DNA of 64,000 nt. Source: Ectocarpus siliculosus. Lineage: Eukaryota; Sar; Phaeophyceae; Ectocarpales; Ectocarpaceae. The stretch lies in contig FN649739.1 of the NCBI GenBank assembly GCA_000310025.1, positions 62,001 to 126,000 of the forward strand, read 5' to 3'. The position numbers and the translations under genes were made by a program. The notes beneath the pieces were generated by a model. That model was given only the letters and a program-made list of their open reading frames with translations. It made no database searches and was not told the DNA's origin. The first letter of the stretch is position 1. Every line of letters begins with the position of its first letter. This document shows positions 1 to 15,000 of this stretch, piece after piece.

Positions 1-3000
1 CTTCAGGATCAGGCTGTCGATGAGTGCGATCCTCAAACGTCCTCACGGAAATCGTTAGTGATCGAATCGGGGTATATCAAACCACGCAGACAACTTTCAA
101 CTCTGCGCAGGTGGTCCAAAACTCTCAATGCATCTACAGTAGTTTAATGTATGTAGCCTCCTTCTCTCAGACTGCAGACAACGCGCGAGCGTATGTGAAG
201 CACAACTTTTTTATTGTATAACTGCAGTCTGACTTTGATCTCGGTTATTCTGTGGCACACGCGAGAAAGAGATGCATGATGCACAATAGTCTCGCATTTG
301 CTCCATTCAGCGATATATTCTGTTCCCTGGCAGAATTGGGAGTTATCTCGTGTGGCGGCCCTTCCTTGTAAACACGCTGGCAAAAAAGGGGCTTCAGTCG
401 AGGCCGGGGCGAATCCCCTTCGACTGTGGTTAGACTATACCTCGAACGGGTAGACTTGTCCTTGTGTGGTTTGTTAAAAAAACACGGACATCGTTCAACT
501 TGGGCTGGAAATGAGTTGAGGGATGAACGCTAACCCTATTCGAATCGGCCACCTGTTGGAGGCTGTGCAGTGGGAAAACGTTGTAGTGCGAAGGAGAATC
601 AACCCTGGGCTTTTTCTAGTCACGCAAGGAGCCACGGGTCGAAAAATATAAGTATGTTCCGCAGCCCTATGTATGGCTAAATATCTCATGGATCTGGTTT
701 CACACAGGCTTTCGGTCAATCTAAAGACACAAAGCACACGATTGATTATAGCTGCAATATCGTGCCCCGTTGGGTAATGGAAACGGGAAAAGCGACCCCA
801 CACGTGAAACATTTTGAAGCTCGATATCAACCACGATGAAAAGGATACTGTACATAAAAAAAATGGATCCATTCTCGGAGAGGCCTCGACCAGACGGTTC
901 CAACGCCACCATCTTTTTTTTTTTTTTTGCGCCTTTACTCTAACATCTCACTGCCGAGAAGCCGTGGAGTCATCAAACATTGAAATTCGATCCAGGGTGC
1001 GTGATAATTGCGCCACCTCAGTCTCCTCGAACGAAAAAAACCTCAGTCCCGACGTCCTGACAGCATTGTCTTTGCCTTGCCGAGAATTGCGTCTGTTCCA
1101 ACGGTGAAGTAGACAAATCAAGACGCCCGCTCTTGGCCGAATCCGGCCACTAAAGGCAATGCCCGCATACACAACCGAAGGCCTGAGAAGAATCCCAACA
1201 GAGCCGCACGGTTTTCGTTTTTTCGATGCCGATTCAGAATCAGCCTTAGAGGTAGTTAGCGCGCATGCATGTGACGCGAGGAAAGAGAAGGCCCACAGTC
1301 TTCGCACGAAAGTCTATAGCCTAGGGGTGCACTTCCCTCCGTGTTCGCTCACCTTGCGGAGAATACGGGCAAACAACAACAGCATCCACAACGTCATCTC
1401 TCAAGAGTAGAGCGAGATATTTCGCATGGCCATCTCGTTCGTTCGACAACGGACTAGCTCGTCGTTTGCAGTTCTAATCAGATCGCCGCGAGGTTTTCGT
1501 TCCATCGCCAGTCTACCCCACCTTTCGGCATGTTCATGTTCTCGACACAGTAACTCTCCACCAATAATCAATCTTCCTGGTACTTCCGTTCAGTTGTCAA
1601 CGCGAGAAGGGCTTCTCTTCGCAATCCCTTCCATTTGTGGTGTGTAGATACGACTAAGTTGTCCGTATCCCAAGATGAGCCCAGAAGGTTTCGTTTCACA
1701 TGTTACCAGGCTTGCGCCTGAACTACAACTCAGCCGCTGTATTTTCGTGTGACCTTCGAATTTGCCGAGACAACGTCCCGCGCAAAACAAGAAATGGAAA
1801 CGTGGCTCTACAGACGTAATCTCACATACGTGACTCCATGTACTTTCCTTCAAGCCAGCCTTGTTCCAAGCAGGCACAACATCTGAAAGGCATTCATCCA
1901 CCTCCCCCCTGGCGGAAGGCTCCCTCCCCCGTCAAGTAGGCTCTCTCATGTGCAAGAACGACAGAGAGGTTGCCACAATGCATGACGTTACTATCCGAAA
2001 AGAACCACGACCATGCCGACATCAAAACGCCACCTCGCCCGGCCCTCGACTTCGACACGCCATTGGGCCAATAAGGGAAAACACGGCCCGCAAGGAGAGC
2101 ATAATCCCGCACCGACACGCTCTCCCGTCAAACCCTGCGCACCCGTTCAGTCACGTTCTATCTCACCGCAGTCCGAACCGTTGGCAAAGTCGGCCTAAAG
2201 CAAGGCCTACGCCATGTGGCCCATGCTCTTAGAGCGGGCGTTGCAACCCCGATTGCACCCCAAAACCTTTCAATCAAACCCAAATATCAACCCTTGAACG
2301 AACAACAACGAAAACAAAGTCGTGTAGTTGACAGCGACACCGATGGATGGCCAGTTCCTTCGCAGTAGCCAAACACGCACATCTTTAAGAAGCAACAAAT
2401 ATAGAAGACAATCGCAAACTAATTTACTCCAACCTTTTTGCCCAAGCCACCCCTTGCGCGCTGCCTGAATACACAAAACCAGCACCCCCCGAGGCAGTTT
2501 CCAACCATGCGGACGGTCATAACACCACCGCTCTAGGCATGCCCGGAAAAGAGCACAAAACTTCCGCTACGTGACACCCTGGCTCCAGTGAGGTTGAGCA
2601 ACCAGCACAGGCATCACAGTTTCAGACTGGTGGGTGCTCCACGGGCATCAAACACTCTCCTTCCCGCTACAGAAGAAGCGCCGTCTACCACATCGCATCA
2701 AACTGTTCCTAACTGCCACCAACCGTAACAGCAGCGTCCACTAACAACCTTCGGCAACGTGGAGCGCCAATTTCTTGTCGGCTCTTGCGAAGAACATTGC
2801 CAAGCGTTCAACCAAAGAAGACAAGCTTTGTTGACGCCATGAAGTGTATAGCCTAGCCAGCAGAGAGAGCGAAAACGCACCCCCCGGACGAAATTCATGC
2901 CAATCAGCTGCTTTAACCCAGTTCTTCTGTCGCTGCCGATTGCCGTTGAAATGTTGCCAGCCTTCCATAGATGACCCTTGACAAAAAGTCGTCCGTGTAA

Positions 3001-3027
3001 GCACACGACTGCTGTGCTCTGCATCGA
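1..3027. other. No supported gene; region downstream of the splicing-factor gene
   Basis: I see no convincing exon here on either strand. Open frames are short, of mixed composition and lack paired splice sites that would join them. The part next to 3028 must hold the 3' UTR of the minus-strand RBM39-type gene. A short plus-strand frame from 1426 begins with an Arg/Ser-rich stretch that could resemble a mitochondrial presequence, but no continuing exon was found. Confidence 0.5.
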
Positions 3028-6000
3028 TCAGGCGTTCATAGCCGTGGCCATGGCAGTCTCGGCTGCCTTAGTCGCTTCGGGGAACTTGGCTGTGTACACC
3101 TGATGGAAGGAAGGCGAAACACGTACCGAACGAACGTGCGAAGGGGAACATATTTAGAAAGAGGAGCTCAACCGAAATTCATCGACATTTCTTGAGATCA
3201 AGGGTGCCACCCAGCCATCGAACTTGGGCCGCTACACTTCAGACAACTCAAAACAGCATGCCACCCATCGGACCCAACCGCCTACATTCGCTCCAGGATA
3301 CTGCTGTAGGATCGAAGTATCGAACTCAGGCCAAGCTTCCTCACAAGCAGTGAGCCCGACGATTGCGAGCGATTTCGTCACAACTACCACCACGATTTTC
3401 TTGAAAAGAATCCCGTCCCAGCTCCATTTCCAGGTTGCTTCTCCCGCGCCCGCCCTTGGTAACCCGTCACCTGATGCACCCACACGCCGTAACAAATACC
3501 CATACAGCAAACCCAACTTCTTGTGTACAGGTCCAACGCGTTTTCACCTTTGGGTTGAGGTACTCCACGAGGACCATCCTTCCGGCGAACCAGCGGCCGT
3601 TCAGCATCTCCGCAGATGCCTGGTATTGTTTTTTGTAATTTTTGTAAAAAATGGGGGTAAGCATTGGTCAGAGGTATTGATGCAGCACCAAGTTACATGG
3701 GTTAGGCAAAACTGACAAGAGGCACGTTTCACCTCTGGCGAAGATGAAAAAAGGAGGAAATCCAAAATATACACTGAGGTTGGTACTACTTCGGTTTTAC
3801 TACAGGTGGTTTCACCTCTGGCAAAGATGAAAAAAGGAGGAAATCCAACATATACACTGAGGTTGGTACTACTTCGGTGGTACTACACGTGGTTTCACCT
3901 CTGGCAAAGATGAAAAAGGGAGGAAATCTAAAATATACACTGAGGTTGGTACTACTTCGGTGCTAAGACGTGTCAAGATCCGTCCTCAATACATGCACTG
4001 CTATTTTGTTGTGTTTACCAAAACATTGCGCTCTGATTACTTTTTCCGAACAAAACTCTACAGAATAAACACCAATTGAGGCAAATGTGTGAAGCGACCT
4101 ATAATAAAACACATGCGGTACGCCTGAAGAAGGTTGATTGACGAGGCAACACCACCATTGCTATTGCTGTCGAAGAGACCCTCACCACAGCGGCCCCGGT
4201 AGTGCTGAACATCACATACACCAAGCCTCCGGGCTGCCTGGACTCCACGTAGCTGTGCATGACAGCCCCGTGCTTTGAGCACTCCTGCATGGGTTAATCA
4301 ATCGAGCATCGACGGGCTGCCAGTTAGGGGTGAGGTTGAGGTTTGGGATGGAGCAAGTCAATAGAGGAACGAAAAGCAGCAGATGCAACGTGTACCGCGC
4401 AAATTGATGTCTTGGGGCGGGGATAAAACATCGGGCGGGAAACGAGCTGCAGAGAAGCAACCAGATTTGTATTTGAACACACGACGAAGCTCGTTAAATT
4501 GCCACCACATGTTGATTAGAGAGTAAGATACACGTAAGCGGCCGTCGAATCTAGGATTGATAGCATGAAGCAGACCTCAATCCACTCGTTAAATCATCGT
4601 CTCTGTGCTCCCAAATCATTCCAGTCTCCATTGAAATAATCCACAAGACATAGAACACAAACCGCCACTGCAAAACGTTGCCCAACAAAGCTCCCAGTTT
4701 GAACACACTACTTACGACCGAAAACCCGGCAACAACTGTGTGGGGTTGCGTCACCATCGTCACATCACCGCTCACCTCCTCCATCTCCTCCTTGATGTCA
4801 AGCTCCCACCCCTCGTCGGTCTCCGTGGCGGGGTCAAACATGTTCTTGACCAGTAGACAGAAGGTAGGGGTGCCGACCACGGGGGGCGCGGCCGCCGCCG
4901 GAGCGGCGGCGGCGGCGGCGGTGGGTACAGCGGCAGCAGGAACGACAGCGACACCAGGGACGCCCGCTCCCATCCCCGGGAGCATGGCGCCTGTACCGAC
5001 ACCAGGGAGGCCGGCGGCGATGGCGGGATGGAGAGGGCCCTGCCCCGTACCTTGCCCAGCCGCCTGCTGAAACCAAGGTGCAACAACGGTGACATTCCGG
5101 GGGGGGGGGGGGGTTAACGGTTAAGTATTGACCCAATAGGGGGTCAAAGGCCCCAAATCGAATGTTCGTCAACGGATTCCAAGAAAGTGAGCGAGTCCGG
5201 TCGTACGATGGCAAAGTGACAACGATCACGGGAGATAGAGGAATAAACTCCACCGCTTCAACGGCACCCACCGTTTGGCGCCGTGCCCTGTGCAACGCCT
5301 CATGGCCAGGTGTTTGACGCCAAATACAACGAGCGGGGATCTACAACAACCGAAGCATGAGCGGAGCCAACGCCAGAGAAACACAAAAAGCGCGCGAAAC
5401 AAAAGTAAAACGACGTCTGGCCTACCACCTGCTGCTGTAGCCCCATCGCCCCGGCGGCCCCGGCCCCGAAAGCCGTTCCACTAAGCGCGGCTTCGAGGGC
5501 AGCGTTCGCGGCAGCAGAGGGCGATTGGGAAGCGACGCCCGTCATCCCCGTGGACATCGCCCCCCCCATGCCCGTGCCGGACATGCCGGGCAGGGTCGCG
5601 TGATTCATCATGCCTGAGGAGTAGACGAAAAAACGGAACGAACCGGGTTGTGTGGGGTGGGGCGGGATAGGCAGCAATGGGCTTGCTCGTGGATAAGCGC
5701 GACGCCCGCCTACACGAGCAAACCAACGGGAAACCACGCCGATGAAACAAAAACGCGCAAGCCGAAGGGCATGCTAACAAAAGAGGCGATCACGTCAACA
5801 GCACGGGATCTTTGCCAGCGGTGTTGTCAGAAATATAAGCTGGATATTGATGTTCAGGTTCACGAAACGTTAGATGCGTCGCCAGTCTTGCGACCCAAGA
5901 GGCAAGCAACAGAGAGAGTGCAGATTAAGCCCACACACCCCAGCCCCATATGTGCACTGGTGGTACATAAACCAAGCCGTGGTTCAAGTTTCGCTGTGGC

Positions 6001-9000
6001 GGTGACCTCGCCCGCAACTTCACAGACTAGCCAATTCCTGGACTCGCACCGCCGGCGAAATGCCTCACCTGGGATACCTGCCAAGCCCATGTTCATGGCC
6101 GCTGTGGAAGCGGCAGCAGCGGTAGCAGCAGCAGTCGCAGATGCAGCACCGAGCGAGGCCGGCGGAAGGCCTGCCAAAACCAGGAATGTGCGGGAGAGGG
6201 CGAAATTGAGATGGACAGTGAGGGGGGCAGTTGGCGTCACCAGGGATGGTCAAAATAAGAGACTGTCGGCACTGCAACTCTCGAGTCCACAGCTAGCTGT
6301 CCACACTCGCAACTTCAGGGCTAGCGCATACCGCTAGGTATATCCAGGGGCGAACGCCCACCTCGGTTGCGTTCAACTGATTGTACGGTGCACGAGAAAC
6401 AACAAAAGCTACACGCCTGCCTACAAGCAGGGTTAGAGCATCATCTCGCTTGGATCGGAAGCAACACGTCTTGACCCTTGAACTACAGCCAAGCACGCGG
6501 ACAAACCCTTCCCAAACAAAAATGAAACCGCCCCCTAGGCCAATGATTGCAGCATCGACGACACCAGACCCACACTGAAGAAACAACGGCACCATGAAAT
6601 AAAGCGGTTCGTCTACTGTAGACCGTTTATAAACGCTTCTTCAAAAACTGCTGTGATGTAGCTACGGCGAGCCATCATTACGAGAATCCGCCAATAGTGC
6701 TCTCATGGCATCTAGGGGCAAAGAACAAAGAACAGATTCTACTGTGACGAAGAAAACAGCTTCTACTGCGACGAAGAAAACAGCTAACAACAACAACTCC
6801 CCCGCAACGGTACCTCCTCCGAAGCGCGACATGATGTTGGCCCGGTTAGTGCTGTCCATCTTAACCCCGCCGGCTCCCTCGTCATCGTCGAGCTTCCAAT
6901 TGCTGGATGCCGCAGTAGACTGCTGCCCGGCCGTAGTAGCAGCGGCCAGGGAGGCCGCGTGAGCGGTGGCTGCGGCCGCCGCGGCGGCCGTGGCGGTAAC
7001 GTTGGCGTCGAGGTTCTTGGGGATGCTCTTGGGGTCCGCCTTGCAGTAGGAGACCTGTTGGTGACGGTAGTGTTGGCGGTCAAAAGCACGATGATGTGCA
7101 ATACTGTTCCGATTTCGTGTCTTGCGAGTGCCGTTGCGGCCAACTTGGGATCAACGTGCAAGGGAAATTCAAGTCCGAGCAACCGGCGACCAATGCTCGT
7201 TGGCAGCAATCTTCCAGGCACATCTTCCAGGACAAGAAGGAAACAATGGCGAAGACAGCAACAACGGCGACAACTACGACGAAAACCACTAAAGCAGCAA
7301 CACAAACGTCACGTGCAAGGGTCGTGCAACTAAAAGCACCCGGCGACCAGTACTCGCTGGGAGGAAGCTGCTACTTCCAGCCACATCGTCAAGGACAAGG
7401 CGGCAACAACTACCACTAAAGCACCACAACCATCACCAGCGAACAACAACGTACCGACAGAGCCTTTCCAGCCACCTCGAGGCCGTCGAGCTTTTCGAGG
7501 CAGGCATTGGTGCTCTCCGTGTCGGCGTAGGTGACAAAGGCAAACCGCTTGCTCTCTCCGGCTTCGTCTCTGTGCAGGATGAGCTGGGTGACCTGGATTT
7601 TCGTTGAATGAGGGGAGAACGCGCAATTGGAACTCAACGCATGAGTGCAAGCGAGAAAGAGCGACCACAGCAAGAGAAAGGACGCCACGTGCATACATGG
7701 CAACGTCAGCGAAGGAAATCTCATGCAGAAACGAAAGCCCAACGGTTGTGTATATCTTGCTCTCTTGCGGGCGCGCTTTAGGGCACGGGACTCAACAGCC
7801 TACAGGAAAGGGGGGGTAACAGATCAAGAACGGTCCAGAGGGCGAGGTAAAACATCGGAGAGACCGAAAAGCGCGAGCAACTTCGTACCTTAGCCGCTCT
7901 GCCGACACCATACTCGATACTCCGTGAATACTCCGTGAATGGTGTTTCTTTTTGAAACAAGTTGCTCGGAGATGTTCCGTCCCAAGCGTTGCCTGGGAAA
8001 CGAACAACAGGCGCTACCACGCGTACCAGACGCAGATGGTCCAGATGGCAAGTCGTGCACAAAACAAACCCAAGATAATCCTTCCGACGAGGCATGACAT
8101 GGGGAGCTTTGCCACGGACCTCTCCGAAAGAGCGGCAGATCTCTCCCAGGTCGTCTTCCGTGATGTTCTGGTGCAGGTTTCCGATGTGCAGCTTCAGACC
8201 GGCCAGAGCGGCGGCATTTCCAAGGATGACGTGTCCCGTTGGGTTCTTCGCCTTCTCTTCCTGTTGTCCCAAGGAAATATATGACGAATCAGTCTATGCG
8301 AGCTGATGGGATTACATCGGGCACGGTAGGACAACAATCATCAATTCGAACACGCAACGGGTCAAGCTCTACGCAAACAATACGTGAGACGAGATTTCAC
8401 CAAACGCCAAAATGGGGAATCGGTATCGTCCCTGATGGGACTACGGGCCCTTGCCCTTTCTACGACGCGTATGCATCGTTTACTACTTCGACGTAACATA
8501 ATTGGCCACCGCTTAACCGTGATCCTCAAGACCCGATCGAGTCAATATCCTCCCTGCGAGTCCCGTTGAACAAAAGCAAGATACAAACGGCACTCGCCGA
8601 CTTTCGGTTAACTTGGCGCCGAAATTTGGTGCGAGATGATGCTGGTATGAATTATTTGACAATTCACCTGATCCTCGAATCGGAGTGGAAACGAGTCTCG
8701 CCTTCAGAGAAACGACCCCGAGAAGCAAAATCACAAAAACAGCCGATTTATGTGCCGTGTATTATGCCTACGTAGCGGTATTCTTTGGCACGAAATACAA
8801 ACATACACACGCGAAGAAAAGCAAGCCACCGCTGTTTACGACTCGCCTGCTTGGCGAGGTAGTTCTTTTCCGCTTCGCTAGCCTTCACCATGACAGGGAA
8901 CTTCTGGAAGTCGGGCACGCGCTCGTTGAGCTGCAGCACCACGGGCACCGACTCAAGGCTCTTCATCTCCACGTACGCGAACCCCTGGAGAGGAGGTCGG

Positions 9001-12000
9001 AAAACACCAAGTTTTGGGGCGAGCGAGCGAAGGGGGTTGACTTCTACTGAACAATAGAACATCGGAGATGTTTACGCAAGCACGAAAGGTTGAGTGCGTG
9101 GTTGGGTCACAACGAACATAGAGGTGGGGGGGGATTGATTACAGCGGTATCCGACAGATGCCAAGTAATGAAACCTCGAAACATAGAGCAAGATCTATCC
9201 ATGAATCAAACACACTTGACCTACAACTTCAACTATCATGCCGCAACAGTCGAGAAACCCTAAAATCGCACAACACAACATGGTAGCGTGAGGTGGCCGC
9301 TGGGTCGCATTTGGTCCACGTTCCACTGGACACCAGTCGGGGAATAAGCTGCAGTACTGTGAATCAGAGACGCGTCTCTACTGTTCGAGAGTTACCGGAA
9401 CCGAATCGGCCGGGATTTTCGTCATGATTTCAGGGTAAAACTTCCCACCAACCGAGAAACTATAGTCGCAACAAAATTTTGAAAGTAACGTCTGGACACA
9501 CAGTAGTAGGTGATGGGGGATATTTTTCAAAACCATTTTGGCGGGGATCGGGGCTATTACCTTGTGACGGGGCAGGGCCCGGCCCCGCATGGCGTCGCCG
9601 CCATCCTTCATGCCCGTCACCAGAAACACGAAAACGATAAGGTAACCATGATCATAACAAGATTGTCACATATAATAAATCACGAATATAGGGTACCCGA
9701 CGATGCAGCAGCCAGAGGAAATTGCGGCAGCCACGACAAGATCGAAATAACTAGGTACAAGGAGGTTGAACAAACTTTCACGCGACAGTTTCCGCAACAA
9801 AGCCGTTAATGGGTTAACATACCGTGACTCATACTTTTCCCGCACAAGAGAGCGGGATATTGCGAACTACCCCATCAGCCGCAGATATTTGACACCGAAA
9901 TCACCGTCGTGGAACACAAATGCATGTGTTCAAGGGTTGAAGAAACAAGTTCAGCACAGCAAACAAAAAGAAACACTGTGAAGAACTCATGAACGCATAT
10001 TGGGAGAAGCCGTATTGCTATGCCAACACCTCAACATTTCTAAAGCGACTTCACCTCAAGAAGAGAAAGAAATCGTCAAGACCGTTGAACAAACCAAGCA
10101 CAAGACATCTTATCACATTGCATCCGTCAATTGTTCGTTCCATGGTACCACCCGCAGCAGTTAGAAAACTACTAGTTTCTTCGATTGACAACGCACGGTG
10201 CAATATGCAGTCTACATAGTTCACCCAACTTCAACTGGACATGCGTAAATCTGACATGACGGAAGAAATAGTTTCGTGCGTCTCCACATAGTCCAGTATG
10301 AAAGGTTAGAGGAATAACCGCTCCACACTCGCTGTAGGACAAGACAGCACCATTCAGGTTATCGATTGTATGGGCGCACCTTGTGGCGACTGGTGAACTT
10401 GTCGCGGAGCATGATGACGTTGTTGACCTCCCCTAGCAGTCCGAAGTACTTGGCCAAGTCATCCTCGGTCACCTGGACAAAACCAAAATCGCCCGCGAAG
10501 ACAGGAGAGGAAAATTTATACCATTATCACACACGCGGGTCAAAAACACGGTCCTACAAATAAGGTACCTACACATTACGGTTGGAGATGCCACATTGTT
10601 GTCACAAGATCTCTGTTGGAAGCCTTCGGGTTTGACTACGGAGCCCCCCTGACATGGCATCGTGACCTAACCCAGGTTAGACACGCAGACAGGCCGACGA
10701 CACACAAACAACCATTAACGAGAGAGCAACTGCGCAGTTTTGACGTTTTTCGGGGCGCAGGGGACAAAACACCGGTACCGTCTCCTCACACTGCATGGGG
10801 TACCCGATACTGTGCTACAACAAAGTCCTTCGTGCGTTCAAGCAGCATTCACACATGTAGAGATTACCAATCAATTGAAGCCGACATACGGAATATTCAG
10901 CAAGGAGCACACGTGGTTGATTGTTCTTCATCGTCCTACTGCTAGATAACGCATCGCGCGCTTTGGACTAGGAAAACGCACCCGACGTACGCGAGGAACA
11001 ACGGAGATTAAGATTGCGGGATCGAACAACACCCAACACACAAGTCTTATCTCAAACACTTACTTTCATGGTGAGCTGGTTGACGAACACGGTACGCTGG
11101 TCACGCGTGAGTTCGTCGATGGCGGCACGCTTAGCTGCCTCCTCCCTCTCCTCCTTGCTCTTCTCCGACCTCTCGGACCTCTCGGAGCGGCGAGGGCTGC
11201 GGCTGCGGCTGCGGCTCCTGCTGCGGCTCCTGCGACGAGAGCCGCCCTCCTGCTACAGTGCAAGCAGCAGCAAACGCAGCGGTGGCGGCGGCGGCGGAGC
11301 CACCGAAAATGACGGGGGTGGGTTGACACAGAAGACATGCTCTGCTTCCTCAACACTTCTCCGCCACTGCTGGATCAGTGCCAACAAAGGCACGTTTGGC
11401 ATGCAGTATTCTCACCGATGCACAGCTACCAAACTCAGGTAAAAATGTGCACTGCTGCGTTCCGCACACAAGTGTCAACCCGACCCGGACGGTCTCCATG
11501 CCCACAAGAGACAGCGCTTGACAAGTGCCACGATGAACACGCGGAATCGTCTAGACACTCCGTGCTGAGCGCGATGTATTCATAACACGAGCGACGTATG
11601 GCCGCCACCCTCGTTCTGGATGATTGGACCACAGAGTGGACAATCCTTCGGGGGGGGGTGTACTCATAGTCGTGCATGCCGTAGTCGTTTGACCATTGAC
11701 CTCGCATCCCTACAAAGCCGGGACGGAGCACGCCGGGTTCTCACCGGACCAGGCTCTCACATCAACAAGCGCGAAGCGCCGTGAGGTATTTGGCGAGTCG
11801 CATGAAGGGTGAGCTGCATCCTGCTAAGGGTGTTCGGCATCTTGTGCTTACTTCCTTGCGTACGGATGACAGCTACGTATGACTTAATTTATTTTCTGGT
11901 GCTTTCACTTCCAGAGACAGTTGTAAGCACTGTGTAACTGCCTCGAGGAAGCTTGACCATTTTAACACAACGTGGTGCGATCATCCCCCGTTGCGCGGAG

Positions 12001-15000
12001 TGAGGTTTCTCGACCCCGCACAACATTATCTACTCGACCACCATTATGGTTACCGCCAAAAAAAAAACCAGAGGTAAAAAAAAAGACGGTAACCTGGTTG
12101 CCGAGTTCACGAAGTGAATTGGCTTGTTTTACAACGTCGTTGCCAAGCGACGAAAACCCAAACCCCGATGGCAAACACCGGGGGGGGATCCTTCGGGGGG
12201 GGGTTACAATAAGATCATCGATATTTTCAATAATCATTGAGCAGACACCTTGTACATGCGATTTCAGGGGGGTCTACAACTCGAGATCCTCTGAGCCTTC
12301 GACTTTTGGCCACAAGCACAACAAGTTGACAAGCTAAATACTCCGCGATGCTCAAGGTACCCTAGACGTGCCATAATTTGGCTCAATCAACTCTGACCAA
12401 GCACAAGGGGCATTTAGCGTCGTCGAAATCCCAACGAGTTTCAACACTCAGTCTGTATGCGTGCCATATATACGGCGCACGTTCTGTGTGACCACGGGTT
12501 GGAGTAAACGGCACAGATGCTGTGAGCGCTGACTTGAAGAAAGACAAAAAAAAAAAAATCTTGCTCACCCTTCGGTCATCCCTGTCTCTGTCCCTGTCCC
12601 TGTCTCTGCGGTCACGATCACGGTCCCTCCTGTCCCTGTCCCTGTCCCTGTCGCGGTCTCTGTCACTGCGGCGGCTGCTTCTGATTTGGAGAAATTCAAC
12701 GTCCGGTGTACATTGAAAAGGGTCCCGTGAATTGCTGCACGAGGATGACAGCATGAAGAACTATTCCGCTAGTTGCAAGCTGTGCCGCTTTCCTGACAGG
12801 AAACCTCCAACCTCGATACATGCAAACTGTAAAGTAAGTCTAGAACCTGTCGTATCATTGGAGCTACAGTACCATCCCTACCACGCGCAACTTCTGATGA
12901 TTTAGTCTTACCCGTGGCGCCTGCTGTCCCTGTCCCTGTCCCTCTCCCTGCTGCGGGACCGGTGCCTGTCCCTTCTCTTGTCCCTGGAGGACCTGGACGA
13001 CCTGTCTTTTTTAGACTTGGACGACTCGCGCCTCGACTCCTTGTCTTTTTCTTTCGAGTCAGTTTCCTCGGTGGGCTCTTCCGCTTCTTCTTTGTCTTCT
13101 TTTTCTTCTTCTTTTTCTTCGTCTTCCTTGTCTTCAGCGTTGCCGTCTTCCTGGACCGGCGACGTTTCTGGGTTGGATTCATTGTCCTTGTCCACTTCCA
13201 TCTTGTTGCCATCGCTTCCGTCCTTATCTTCCTCCTCCTTCTCTTCGTCATCATCTTCCTCTTCCTTCTCTTGCTTCTTCTTGTGCTCATTCTCGCCGGA
13301 GTGGCGGCTCCTCCTGCTCCTCCTGTCATCACCAACATCACGACGAACAGCAGCAAAGGAGTTAATGGCGCAATATCGTCAACCCAGCAGCAGAACCCAA
13401 AGAGCGCCGACGGAGACCTAGGACCAATGCGTCAATGTCTGCAGGGTTTCGCCCTGTGTCTGTTTTAATATGGGGCAAGAACAGGCCCAGAGTGGTATAT
13501 GGTATACCGCAAGCTTCGGATAGGACCAGTTGGTATTGTTCCTTGGCGGTGGTGGTAGTGGTGGCATCGTCCCCAACAACCGCTACATACCGCGAGGAGA
13601 GAGGGTTAGCTTTGCACCCTGGTATGGGACCTTTCGTTTGCGGAATCTGCCGAATCGCTTCAACTCGGAAAATGTGTATACTGTAGTGTGTGGAACCCTC
13701 ACCATATTGAGCTATGCACCACGAACCACATTTTGACTTCGAGGCTCACATGCGGACATCGGAACACCCTCCTCTTCGTGGTTAACCAAGAAGGAAAGCG
13801 CCACCCACCTCCGCACATTTCGATACCGCAACAAACGCACACCCCCGCATCAGCAGCTTGGCTTGCTACGCTGCCACGGTGTTATAACACACGTTATCTG
13901 ACCTTGTGCAAATCTACCTCACCTGCCGGAGTCCCTGTCTCTGTCTCTGCTGCGAGATCTGCGGGAGGATCGGCGGTCCCGGTCGCGATCGCGCCGGTCG
14001 CCCCTGCTGCTGCCGTGCCTGTCCCTGTCCCTGTCGCGATCACGGTCACGATCCCCCTTGCGGCTGCTGTGCCGGTCCCTCCTTCGGTCCCCGCTCACAC
14101 TCCTGATAGTTTAGCAAAACAGAGGAATAGGTACAACGAGCCCGGCGGTAGGTGATGCTACTGCAGATGGTGATCAGAAAATAATGATTCTAGCCTGGGT
14201 GACAACGAGTTACAATAGCGCACGTGTGTAGCTTTCATGAGACAACTCGGGGCATGTCTTCATCGGTTGGTAATCCGCAGCTCACATAAAGGCGATGTAC
14301 AATCGTGCAACGCTACAACGCGGTTCCAGGTGTTTGTTGAGCTACCGCAACGCCGCGCTGGCATCTGGTGTGGGCATGATACCCTAAGCCTGGTGAGGGC
14401 TGGTGGCCCAGATCCCGCCTGGTCGGTCTTGCCCCTCCCCCACGTTTGCTGAAGCCCGACAACGAAAATCTACGACACTGCATTCGTTTCGCGGCATCGC
14501 AAGCTCTTGGCGAACTCCGTTGGTCTGGTCGATCCGGCGTCGGTGGGAGCACTCACATGGTTGACGAAACGCAGAACGTTCTAGGAACCGTTCTCCAATC
14601 TCTTCCAGGGGAGCCTGAGGGCGTGTATGTTTATGTGACAGCCATCGTGTGGTTTAGAAGTTTGAAAGGTTGCGTTTTAGCTGAGAAGAAGGCCCAAAGA
14701 CACTGACATGTACCTGTGTTTCGTACTTCCAGGCTACAGAGCACCTCTCTATCGGCATCTCAATCACTACGGTAAAGCTCCGTGTTTAACGTGCACCAAA
14801 ACAACAGCAAATCACAGCAATCACCGCCACAGGCGTTTGCAATTTATGTGCAGGGGCCGACGAAAGCTAACAGGCAGGCTAACCCGATATCACAGTTTAC
14901 CGCAATCACTGACTGTTGCAATCCGTGAACTATTGTACAACAACCCACGACCAAGGAGACACCGGACCAGGAAGCACACTACGCCAGTACATCAGTAAAT

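Noticed and set aside
1426-1647. Plus-strand frame with a mitochondrial-presequence-like start
   Set aside because: No second exon or family match could be found, so it is not listed as a gene.
12914-13468. 184-codon plus-strand frame opposite the RS-rich exons
   Set aside because: It is the antisense shadow of RS/RD and acidic codons (giving Val/Pro/Phe/Leu runs); the minus strand gives a spliced, family-matching protein.
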